This document shows, piece after piece, positions 1 through 8,511 of a DNA stretch of 64,000 bases (position 1 is its first letter; every line of letters begins with the position of its first letter). Source of the DNA: Brevinematales bacterium (GTDB lineage: Bacteria; Spirochaetota; Brevinematia; Brevinematales; JAOACQ01); assembly GCA_020052515.1 (NCBI GenBank), contig JAGVOW010000061.1, forward strand, positions 1 to 64,000. Reading direction: 5' to 3'. A program made the position numbers and the translations under genes. Under the pieces are notes generated by a model, which searched no databases, was not told the DNA's origin, and was given only the letters and a program-made list of their open reading frames with translations.

Positions 1-39
1 CCTCTCCGCGCGCGGAGAGGGGGACGGGGGGTGAGGCAG
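1..39. repeat. GC-rich dispersed intergenic repeat (right end of a 'CCTCACCCCCC...GGGGGGTGAGG' family element)
   Basis: cctctccgcgcgcggagagggggacggggggtgaggcag; same outer end 'ggggtgaggc' recurs at 29373-29440 and 43350-43444. Confidence 0.6.
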
Positions 40-109
40 ATCAATCAAGAAAATATTAATAAAACGAAAGAGAAAAGTCAATAAAAACGTTTCTCAGAAA
101 CTTCGTTCT

Positions 110-138
110 TTGATAAATTTTAATTTTTCTATTATAAT
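110..138 (+). promoter_or_regulatory. Putative sigma70 promoter for trpA
   Basis: TTGATA (110-115), 17-nt spacer, TATAAT (133-138), 27 nt upstream of trpA ATG. Confidence 0.5.
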
Positions 139-165
139 ATAGGCCTTGTTTATAGAGAGGCCGTC

Positions 166-924
166 ATGATTGATTTTTCAAGAAAAGCTCTTATCACCTA
201 TATTACGGCGGGATTTCCAAATATGGAATTCACAGAGGCCGTCATTTTGAAATTGCAATCTTTGGGAGTCAGCGCGATTGAAGTGGGTTTCCCCTATACC
301 GACCCGGTGGCTGATGGACCTATTCTAGCTGAAACTTCTCTCAAATCTTTACAGAAAGGAACCAATCTTGACCTGATTTTCCAGTCATTGGAAAAAATAA
401 AAGGCCGTATTACCATTCCTATTTATCTCATGGGTTATTACTCGACTGTTTTTACTTATGGGGAAGGCCGTTTTATCCAGAATTGTGTAAAGGCTGGTGT
501 AACCGGCTCTATTATTCCCGATTTATCCCTGGATGAAGGAAAGGCTTTTTTTAAAAAGCAAAAAGAAAATTCATTAGACCCTGTGCTGTTAGTTTTCCCT
601 AACACTGAAAGCGAACGTATTCGACTCATAGCCAGCGAGAGCGGAAGCTTTATTTATTATGTTAATCTCTTTGGCACAACTGGTGTTCAAAACGCTATAC
701 CGGAAACAGCTTATGAAAATATAAAGAAAGTCCGGGAAATATCACAAAAGCCTATTTGCGCCGGCTTTGGGGTAAGCAGTAGAGAGGATTATGCAAAATT
801 ATGCCAGTACGCAAACGGCGTTATCATTGGCTCAGCGCTGGTAAAGAGAGTGAGAGACAATCAAAATGACAATAAAAAGGCTTTGGAAGAAGTAGAAAAT
901 TTTATTAAAGGGATATTGGGTTAA
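166..924 (+). CDS. trpA: Tryptophan synthase alpha chain
   Basis: AIEVGFPYTDPVADGPI active-site motif, GFGVSSREDY and NGVIIGSALVK TIM-barrel phosphate-binding motifs. Confidence 0.95.
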   Translation: MIDFSRKALITYITAGFPNMEFTEAVILKLQSLGVSAIEVGFPYTDPVADGPILAETSLKSLQKGTNLDLIFQSLEKIKGRITIPIYLMGYYSTVFTYGEGRFIQNCVKAGVTGSIIPDLSLDEGKAFFKKQKENSLDPVLLVFPNTESERIRLIASESGSFIYYVNLFGTTGVQNAIPETAYENIKKVREISQKPICAGFGVSSREDYAKLCQYANGVIIGSALVKRVRDNQNDNKKALEEVENFIKGILG

Positions 925-925
925 T

Positions 926-1687
926 ATGCGCTTTTCAATTTTATCCAGCGGAAGCAAGCAGAACTGCTTTTATATTGAAACAGAAAAATCGGCTATTCTC
1001 ATTGACAGCGGCATTAGTTATAAAATGCTGGATAAGTTTCTGGAAATGATTCAAAGGCATCCATCAAAAATTAAAGGCCTTTTTATTACCCATGAGCATC
1101 TGGACCACACTCGCGGCCTTTGCTCCATTGCTAGAAATTTATCCTTACCTGTCTATATGAATGAAAAAAGTAAGAGCGCGATCAAGTTACAAATTCACAA
1201 TCACAAAAATTTAATGGCTGATGAAGCCATAGAGATGGACGACCTGGTTATCTCTCCATTTTGTGTAAACCATGACGCGGCAAACACCTACGGTTTTAAA
1301 ATAACCCATCAGCAAAAATCGCTTTTTATAGCCAGCGATATCGGAAGTTTTGATGAAAAGATGGTTGAACGGAGCGCCTCCTGCGACGCGATAGCCATTG
1401 AATCCAATTATGATCCAGGAATGCTGGAAAATTCCTTTTATCCAGACTATCTCAAAGAAAGAATAGCAGGCCAGAATGGGCATCTCTCAAACGAAGACGC
1501 GATAACTTTTCTGAGGAAATCATTGTCGAATAAGACCAGAAATGTCTTTTTCCTGCACCTGAGCGAAAACAATAATTCTCCTTCCCTGGTCAGCAAAATG
1601 ATCCAGAAAAATCTGGCTTCCACCTACCCTCATGTCGGATTTACCATTTCACATCGAGAAAAACCGACTCCTTTGATAGAGATTTGA
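926..1687 (+). CDS. MBL-fold metallohydrolase (YycJ/WalJ-like)
   Basis: N-term FSILSSGSKQNCFYIE..ILIDSGIS; THEHLDH metal motif; HLSNEDA. Confidence 0.85.
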   Translation: MRFSILSSGSKQNCFYIETEKSAILIDSGISYKMLDKFLEMIQRHPSKIKGLFITHEHLDHTRGLCSIARNLSLPVYMNEKSKSAIKLQIHNHKNLMADEAIEMDDLVISPFCVNHDAANTYGFKITHQQKSLFIASDIGSFDEKMVERSASCDAIAIESNYDPGMLENSFYPDYLKERIAGQNGHLSNEDAITFLRKSLSNKTRNVFFLHLSENNNSPSLVSKMIQKNLASTYPHVGFTISHREKPTPLIEI

Positions 1688-1689
1688 AA

Positions 1690-2349
1690 TCATTGCAATA
1701 AAAGAGCGGCTTTTTTTACTTTAAATTTATCCACAAATTCCTTGATGCGCGTTTCGATTTTCTTCTCTTTTTCTGTGTTTTTTACATTCTTGATAAAATC
1801 AAAACTGGCTTTCACCAATAAGCCTGAAGAGATTTGGTCACCCTGTTCTTTGAAGGAAAACAAGAGGTAAGCGTTTTCATTCTCCAAAAAATAGTTTTGG
1901 TTTGTTTTGCCGAACGGCACGGAAAACCTTTTGTAATTACCCTTATCCTCCAGATAATCATAGCTTCTAAAGAGATTATAAAACCGTTCAATATTATTCA
2001 AAGATGTGTCAAATAAAAGGTGAATCATCTCACTCTCATTGGAAAACACTTTTTCTCCAGAAAGGTAAAAATCAAAAACGCCGCTTTCTATGGTTAAAGA
2101 GTAAGAAGAGTTTGTTTCAACAATAACAAAGTTTGAAAATTCAGGAATAATCTCCACCATATTTGAGGAAAATCTTTGAAGCGCCAGATTCAACGCTTTC
2201 ATTCCTGTGTTGATGGAACTCATCATCTTATTATTACGATAGAAAGACGCTGATTTATCTAATTCCTCAGAAAATCCGCTCGAAAAAGATGAGCCGGCAA
2301 ACAACAATAAGAACAAATTCAAAAATAAAAAGAACCTAATTTTTAACAT
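1690..2349 (-). CDS. Secreted protein of unknown function, possibly LolA-like
   Basis: N-terminal signal peptide MLKIRFFLFLNLFLLLFAGSSFSS; short operonic overlap with the metallophosphoesterase gene; start trimmed from 2367 to 2349. Confidence 0.6.
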   Translation of the reverse strand: MLKIRFFLFLNLFLLLFAGSSFSSGFSEELDKSASFYRNNKMMSSINTGMKALNLALQRFSSNMVEIIPEFSNFVIVETNSSYSLTIESGVFDFYLSGEKVFSNESEMIHLLFDTSLNNIERFYNLFRSYDYLEDKGNYKRFSVPFGKTNQNYFLENENAYLLFSFKEQGDQISSGLLVKASFDFIKNVKNTEKEKKIETRIKEFVDKFKVKKAALLLQ

Positions 2350-3220
2350 AATCTTTACCTTCCACATGAATTATATGAATATCCGGGCGCGCGAAAAACC
2401 GGAAAGGAATATAACGGCTTACACCCATCCCTTTGGAAACGATCAAAACCGTGTCCTGGTAAACAGAAGCGCCCTTAATGTCAGATTTTTTCACTTTGCT
2501 TTTAGCAATGACAGGAAATCCAAAAGCCGTTATCTGCCCTCCGTGGGTATGGCCTGACAAAAGAATATCCGCTTTTCCTTTAATATAATGAATGGCATCG
2601 GGATAATGTGATAAAACTATTCTGAAATCACTCTTCGGCGCAATTTTTAAGCCTGCCAATCGGTTTTCTTTTACCGTTAAGGCATCAATACCTAATATTT
2701 CAATTTTGATCCCCGCAATATTTTTCTCTCTTCTCTCATTGATCAAAAGCTCAATCTTGTTCTTTGAAATAGATTCTTTTAGCCTCTGTAAGTCCGTAGG
2801 TTTTTTGTCTACCCAAAAAAATAGAGGGGAAAAAATGTGAAAAAAATTGTACTGAAAATAATCATGGTTGCCTAGTACCGCGTAAGCCCCATAATTTGAA
2901 CGAAAAAGAGGAAAAATTTCATTCAATACTTCTATTCCAGAATTATTGTCTATATAATCGCCTGTCAAAAAAATAAAATCGGGGATTTTTTTTTCAATGG
3001 ATTTTTTTACGGCATTCTTGATGTTGGAAAGCCTCTTTGGGCTCATTCTTTTAAATAAGTGTAAATCCGAAAGCTGCAGAAGCAAAAGGCTTTCTTTTAT
3101 TCTATCCGACTTTACTTTAATATCTTGTATTACAATATTATTGGCTTCTACGTAGTGAGCGTACCAAATAAAAATAGCCGCAAAAGCCAGAACCAACAAA
3201 ATTAATGAAGCAATTAACAT
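2336..3220 (-). CDS. Membrane-anchored metallophosphoesterase (YkuE-like)
   Basis: N-terminal TM; LQLSDLHL, GDYID, LGNHDY, LSGHTHGGQI metallophosphoesterase motifs. Confidence 0.9.
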   Translation of the reverse strand: MLIASLILLVLAFAAIFIWYAHYVEANNIVIQDIKVKSDRIKESLLLLQLSDLHLFKRMSPKRLSNIKNAVKKSIEKKIPDFIFLTGDYIDNNSGIEVLNEIFPLFRSNYGAYAVLGNHDYFQYNFFHIFSPLFFWVDKKPTDLQRLKESISKNKIELLINERREKNIAGIKIEILGIDALTVKENRLAGLKIAPKSDFRIVLSHYPDAIHYIKGKADILLSGHTHGGQITAFGFPVIAKSKVKKSDIKGASVYQDTVLIVSKGMGVSRYIPFRFFARPDIHIIHVEGKDYVKN

Positions 3221-5325
3221 TATTCTTCCTGTAGGAAACCTAAATTAAAAACCTCTGATTTTTGAAGGCTGCTTGGTTCTCTGGTATTTCTTTCCCGGGC
3301 ATAAAAAGCAAGCCCCTCTACACTATCATGCCTCATAACCGGAACTATAAGCATTTCCTCGAGAAAATCCAAATCCTTCGGGAACCTTTCCTGTAAATAA
3401 CGGGTATTTTTTAAATCCCCTGTAATATCAACACTCTTTCCACGAGATAAAAACATCTCATAAACCGGGTCTTCTAGAGAGATAGAAACCTTCCCTGACT
3501 TAAATCCATGGTTTAAAAGCGTTTTAAATTCATTGCCTTCCTTTTTGAAAACATAAATTTTACCAATACCCATCATATTTTGAGCCAGATCTAAGGCCAC
3601 ATTGGCGTAATCCTCCACTGAAATAATAGCGCTAAGGCGAACAGGAGGTTGAGATAAAACTTCTTTTACAAGCCTTTCATTTTCAGGATCTAATTCAACC
3701 TTGTTTTTATAATCATCACTCTCTATAGCAACAATAGAAGGGATTGGAACTGCTTCGGAATCTATTTGAATATCCCCTTCTTGCTGATCCAGAACAAGCG
3801 GCTCTTCCGGCTGATTAATTGTTTCTTCCTCCACCTGAGGAGTTGTCTCCGTCATATCTATTTGGCTAAAATCCATTTGAGCCTCTGAAATGCTTTCCGT
3901 TTCCGGCATAGGAATATCGAAAGTTTCTTCTGAAATAGTATCAGGCGCTATTTCAAAATGGTTGCTTTCAGAATCCGTTTTAAAACTTTCCTCGATATTT
4001 GATTCTAATTGAATATGCTCCATCGGCATTTCAGGATTTTCTTCAAATGGAGTATTATCCGTTCCGTTTAATATTCTATCATGCTCTGCAAAGAGCTCCG
4101 TTTCCCGGGAAGGCTCAAATATCTTGCTTTGAGAAGAGGATGAAGGCTCTACAAATGCTGCTTCTGGTTCTATTTCCTGAATATTTAAAGGCTGATCTTC
4201 AGAAATGACATCCAGATTGTCTTTTGGAATATCAAATTCCATCTTATCAATAGAACTGACACTTTGATCGCTTTGCATCCTCGTCAAATCTATGTCATGA
4301 GACAAAATCATATCCTCTATTCCTTTTTGGGCCGTCTCTTCATCAAAATTTTTATTTTGTTTAATATCATCTACAAGACTCTGTAAATTATCCTTCGAAG
4401 AGACTGGCTCTAAGCCCTTATTCATTGTATTCAGAGATATATCTGAATACATCTTTTCTTCTTTTAAAAGAAACATTAAAGCAAATATAGTCATCCCTAG
4501 AAGAATCAAATTCAGAACCAACGCCGCAATTGTAAAATACGAGACATATCTTTCATTCTTCGCGTAGTATATTAATCTGATCCCATTGAATTCGGATATT
4601 CCTCCAACCGTCGATTCCAGATTTTCCTTCTTTGGCATCTTTGTACCGCTATTGTAGTAGCCCACAATTCTGTTGATTTCACTATTATCGATCATTCCGC
4701 TGGATAAAAAAACAAAGTTTTCATACGAAAATGGAATTTTCAGATTTTTGAGAGTAAACCCATCCAGCAGTCTTTGATTGTCATAATAAATTGCTACAAA
4801 ACCATCTGTAATTGTATTCTTCGCATCTGGATTAAACATCAGCGGATAAAGAACAACAAATTGCTTTTTATCAATAAAATAAACAAAAGGGCTTTGATTC
4901 ATAGAAAAATATTCTTTTAATTTTTGAAGAATAGAATCTTTTAGCTTTTGTGAGTTTATTTCTTCCGACGCTGTAGAAAAAATTATCTTCCCATCCGTGA
5001 TAATAGTTTGTATCTTTTGACAATTTCTAATGCCGTCTTTTACTTTGCCGAAATTTGCGCTATAACGATCGGTGTTTTCTCCAAGGGTAGAGCTGACAAA
5101 CACAGATTTTACCAGATTGTCTTCAGATAAAGCGCGTACTTCAGAAAATACTTTTTCCAGACTGCTTTTTATTGCCTTGCTGTATCTTTCAGCAGACGAT
5201 TTAACATGGGCATCATACAAGCGCCCAAAAAGCCATTGCTTATTTTTTGAAAAATGAGCAATGACAAATAAAGATGCCACCGAGAAAATTAAAAGCAGAA
5301 TTAGTATAATCTTTTTACCTTTCAT
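3220..5325 (-). CDS. Two-TM sensor-like protein with acidic linker and C-terminal GAF-like domain
   Basis: N-term TM, ~220 aa putative extracytoplasmic domain, second TM (YFTIAALVLNLILLGMTIFALMFLL), long Glu/Ser/Pro-rich linker, C-term 'NMMGIGKIYVFKKEGNEFKTLLNHGF...LEEMLIVPVMRHDSVEGLAFYARE' resembling GAF. Confidence 0.6.
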   Translation of the reverse strand: MKGKKIILILLLIFSVASLFVIAHFSKNKQWLFGRLYDAHVKSSAERYSKAIKSSLEKVFSEVRALSEDNLVKSVFVSSTLGENTDRYSANFGKVKDGIRNCQKIQTIITDGKIIFSTASEEINSQKLKDSILQKLKEYFSMNQSPFVYFIDKKQFVVLYPLMFNPDAKNTITDGFVAIYYDNQRLLDGFTLKNLKIPFSYENFVFLSSGMIDNSEINRIVGYYNSGTKMPKKENLESTVGGISEFNGIRLIYYAKNERYVSYFTIAALVLNLILLGMTIFALMFLLKEEKMYSDISLNTMNKGLEPVSSKDNLQSLVDDIKQNKNFDEETAQKGIEDMILSHDIDLTRMQSDQSVSSIDKMEFDIPKDNLDVISEDQPLNIQEIEPEAAFVEPSSSSQSKIFEPSRETELFAEHDRILNGTDNTPFEENPEMPMEHIQLESNIEESFKTDSESNHFEIAPDTISEETFDIPMPETESISEAQMDFSQIDMTETTPQVEEETINQPEEPLVLDQQEGDIQIDSEAVPIPSIVAIESDDYKNKVELDPENERLVKEVLSQPPVRLSAIISVEDYANVALDLAQNMMGIGKIYVFKKEGNEFKTLLNHGFKSGKVSISLEDPVYEMFLSRGKSVDITGDLKNTRYLQERFPKDLDFLEEMLIVPVMRHDSVEGLAFYARERNTREPSSLQKSEVFNLGFLQEE

Positions 5326-5504
5326 AACTTTCCCCTAAATTTTAAGAAACCAGATTTTATCTGATTCTAATTTTCGGTAAAAATATTAAGAATCCTTAAT
5401 GTAAATACAAAATTTTTTAATAAAAGTTTTTATTTTACTTTTTTAGAAACTTATTCCATAATTAAGGAATAACTGTAACTTTGAAATTGGGAGGGAACAA
5501 TCAC

Positions 5505-6257
5505 ATGGTTTTATCAGAAATCGATTTACTCATGGATCTCCTGATGAAGTCTAAATACATTGTTGCCATTACGGGAGCTGGCATTTCTACAAACGCCGGC
5601 ATTCCTGATTTCAGAGGGCCTGGCGGACTTTATTCCAGGGAGGGCATTCCCGGAGAAAAGATTTTTAATCTGGAATATTTCAAGGAAAACCCTTCTCTTT
5701 TTTATGAGGCTATGCCCGACCTACTGCATTTATTTTTAGAAGCAAAACCTACCAAAGGGCATTGTTTCTTAAAAAAACTAGAAGACCTGGGAAAATTAAA
5801 AACTGTAATAACTCAAAATATTGACGGGCTTCATAAAAAAGCCGGTAACTCTTACACAATTGAGCTTCATGGAAATTTTGAGAAATTCTACTGTTTGAAT
5901 TGTTATCAGGAAATTTTTGAGGCTGATGAGGCTTATCGAGAGATTTTGAATAATATCGAAAGTAAAAAAACTCCCCTTTGCAAAAAATGCGGCGGTATTA
6001 TTAAGCCGAATGTGGTTTTCTTTGGGGAATATGTGCGTGACCTCGAGAAAGCCCTCACAGAAGTTCAAAAGGCAGACTTACTACTGGTCATCGGATCGTC
6101 ATTAACAGTTTACCCGGCCGCGACGCTTCCTTCCTATTTAGATGACACTGCGAAATTGGCCATTATTAACCAGATGGAAACCCCTTACGATAGCAAAGCA
6201 AAAGTTGTGTTGCATGAAGACATTGATTCTATTGCCGAGAAACTCAAGATTTTATAA
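5505..6257 (+). CDS. cobB: SIR2-family NAD-dependent protein deacylase
   Basis: ITGAGISTNAGIPDFRGPGGLYS, TQNIDGLHKKAG, ELHGNF, CxxC pairs (CLNCYQ / CKKCGG), KPNVVFFGE; ORF starts at TTG 5481, but ATG 5505 is preceded by a good SD (gggaggg). Confidence 0.93.
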   Translation: MVLSEIDLLMDLLMKSKYIVAITGAGISTNAGIPDFRGPGGLYSREGIPGEKIFNLEYFKENPSLFYEAMPDLLHLFLEAKPTKGHCFLKKLEDLGKLKTVITQNIDGLHKKAGNSYTIELHGNFEKFYCLNCYQEIFEADEAYREILNNIESKKTPLCKKCGGIIKPNVVFFGEYVRDLEKALTEVQKADLLLVIGSSLTVYPAATLPSYLDDTAKLAIINQMETPYDSKAKVVLHEDIDSIAEKLKIL

Positions 6258-6262
6258 ACTTC

Positions 6263-7183
6263 TTAACGGTACCGTATCCTGGGATCCAGAAGGGCGTAAA
6301 TCAGATCAACTAATAAATTCATAAAAATCAAAAGCAAAGAGTAAACCAACAAAACACCCGCAATTAAAGTATAGTCCCGATTAAAAGCCGCCTGGACAAA
6401 ATCCCTTCCCATTCCGGGAATATTGCAGATTTCTTCTACAATCATAGAACCGGTTACAATTCCAGCGTAAGCCGGCCCTAAAAAAGAAATTACCGGGATC
6501 AGCGAACCTTTCAAGACATGCCGAAAAAGAATAGTTGTTTCAGGAAGGCCCTTTGAACGGGCTGTCATCACAAAATCTTTTCGCATGTTTTCCAGCATCC
6601 CTGCTTTGGTTAATCGCGCGATATAAGCTGTATAAGGAAGCGAAAGGGCCAGGGCAGGAATAATAAGTTGGGACGGCATCCCCCACCCTCCTACCGGCAC
6701 CAGATGAAGCCATCTAGCCAGAAGCAAAATCAGCAAGGGAGCAATCAAAAAGAGCGGCATAGATATCCCAAAAATAGAAATGCTCATAAACAGGTAATCC
6801 AGAAAAGTGTTTTGCTTTAACGCGGAAATAATTCCAGACAAAATTCCCAGAATCAATGCCAGAATAATAGCAAGTGTGCCGATCAACAAAGAAACCGGCA
6901 AGCTTCTGCCGATTAGATCGTTCACGCTCCATCCTCTATAATGAAAAGAAGGGCCCAGGTCAAAGCGGAAAACAACGTCACCCACATAGCGAAAATATTG
7001 TTTCCAGAGCGGTTCATCCAAATGGTATTTCTTTTCCAGATTCTGCTTCAGCACATCAGGGATTTTTTTCTCAGAATCAAAAGGCCCTCCCGGCACTAAA
7101 CGAATCATAAAGAAGACTACCGTTAAAATAATAAAAAAAGTGGGAACACTACTGACAAGCCTTTTCAACCCATATTTCAACAT
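6263..7183 (-). CDS. ABC transporter permease, DppB/OppB type
   Basis: MLKYGLKRLVSSVPTFFIILTVVFFMIRLVPGGPFD; 'ARSKGLPETTILFRHVLKGSLIPVISFLGPAYAGIVTGSMIVEEICNIPGMGRDFVQAAFNRDY' EAA-loop region. Confidence 0.92.
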   Translation of the reverse strand: MLKYGLKRLVSSVPTFFIILTVVFFMIRLVPGGPFDSEKKIPDVLKQNLEKKYHLDEPLWKQYFRYVGDVVFRFDLGPSFHYRGWSVNDLIGRSLPVSLLIGTLAIILALILGILSGIISALKQNTFLDYLFMSISIFGISMPLFLIAPLLILLLARWLHLVPVGGWGMPSQLIIPALALSLPYTAYIARLTKAGMLENMRKDFVMTARSKGLPETTILFRHVLKGSLIPVISFLGPAYAGIVTGSMIVEEICNIPGMGRDFVQAAFNRDYTLIAGVLLVYSLLLIFMNLLVDLIYALLDPRIRYR

Positions 7184-7192
7184 AAAACTCTC

Positions 7193-8248
7193 TTATTCAT
7201 GGATACGTATTTCAAAGCTTTCATTCCAGCCGACAACACTATTTCTACCGCTATTCTTTGCCGCGTACATAGCTGAATCCGCTTTAACAATGAGATCCTC
7301 AACCGCCTGGGCATCGGAAGGAAACTCAGAAACGCCAAAACTCAGGGTAATATTCCCCATGCTTTCTCCCTTTTCTGTGGAAAAAGTGCTTCTTTCAATC
7401 ACGCTGCGTATGCGTTCCGCTGTAGTAATTCCTCCATCTTTTGTGGTCTGCGGCAGAATAATCACAAACTCTTCTCCGCCATAACGCGCCACAATATCAG
7501 ATTTTCTAAGCCTGGAAAGCATTTCCGCCGATCCGATTTCGCTGGCAAAAATATGGCCAAGAGCGGTCAAAACCGCGTCACCCGTTTTGTGCCCATGAGT
7601 ATCGTTGATTTTCTTAAAAAAATCAATGTCGCAGAATATAAGCGAAAGATATTGGCCGTAGCGCTTTGCCCTCCCCAGTTCTTCTGTTAAACGCTTATCA
7701 AAATAACGAGAATTATAGAGGCCGGTTAAATGATCTGTCAGGCTCATTTCCTCTAGAGTTTTAACCCGCTCCATCAGCTCTAAAATCTGATCATTCTGTG
7801 ATAACTGAAGCATTTTCTGCGCTTCTAAAAGTTTTCCTCTGGCATCCTGTAATTCTTCTTCTGCGTTATTCTGGTAAAAACGAAGAAGATCCCGAATCGA
7901 GACAACACCTACCAACTTTTCGTTTTTTAAAACAGGGACATGGCGAATATTGTTTGCGTACATTTTTAAATAAACTGAATTGTAATCCTCGTCAAAATTT
8001 ACACAAATAGGGTTTTTTGTCATAGCCTCCTCAATCGGCTCATTCAGAACCGGACAGCCAGAAAGCGCGACATGCTTCACTACATCTCTTTCTGAAAATA
8101 TCCCGGCAATTTTTCCTTGATCCATCACAACAATAGAACTGATCTTTTGCTTATCCATCAAACGAAGGACATTCAAAATCGGTTCGTCCTTGTTGACGGT
8201 AATTGGATCCGAGCTCATCCATTTTTCTATCGGCGCTTGAAGGGCCAT
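7193..8248 (-). CDS. Two CBS domains + GGDEF diguanylate cyclase
   Basis: Two CBS repeats (aa 1-125), C-terminal DHLTGLYNSRYFD...RYGGEEFVIILP; RxxD I-site (RKSD) five residues before GGEEF. Confidence 0.9.
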   Translation of the reverse strand: MALQAPIEKWMSSDPITVNKDEPILNVLRLMDKQKISSIVVMDQGKIAGIFSERDVVKHVALSGCPVLNEPIEEAMTKNPICVNFDEDYNSVYLKMYANNIRHVPVLKNEKLVGVVSIRDLLRFYQNNAEEELQDARGKLLEAQKMLQLSQNDQILELMERVKTLEEMSLTDHLTGLYNSRYFDKRLTEELGRAKRYGQYLSLIFCDIDFFKKINDTHGHKTGDAVLTALGHIFASEIGSAEMLSRLRKSDIVARYGGEEFVIILPQTTKDGGITTAERIRSVIERSTFSTEKGESMGNITLSFGVSEFPSDAQAVEDLIVKADSAMYAAKNSGRNSVVGWNESFEIRIHE

Positions 8249-8340
8249 AAAACCACCTTTCTTTTGATTCTTTCCCTCTATTTTTCGATGAAACGCGCGG
8301 TTTATTCATTTTCTTATGCGGTTCCATGACTTTTCCGCGC

Positions 8341-8378
8341 GGTTTATACGCGCGGTTAATTAACCGCGCCTATAAACC
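8341..8378. repeat. Intergenic palindrome, GCGCGGTTAATTAACCGCGC family (copy 1)
   Basis: ggtttatacgcgcggttaattaaccgcgcctataaacc; palindromic over 38 nt with one mismatched pair. Confidence 0.75.
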
Positions 8379-8511
8379 AAGATTCATTATACTTCGAAAA
8401 ATAAAATATCGCAATGGACAAGTATTAATTCCCCCACTTTAAAAATTATCCATTTATTCTAAAACAAAGTATAATATTGCCTGAATTTTTTACTTATTTA
8501 AAGGATTCCGT

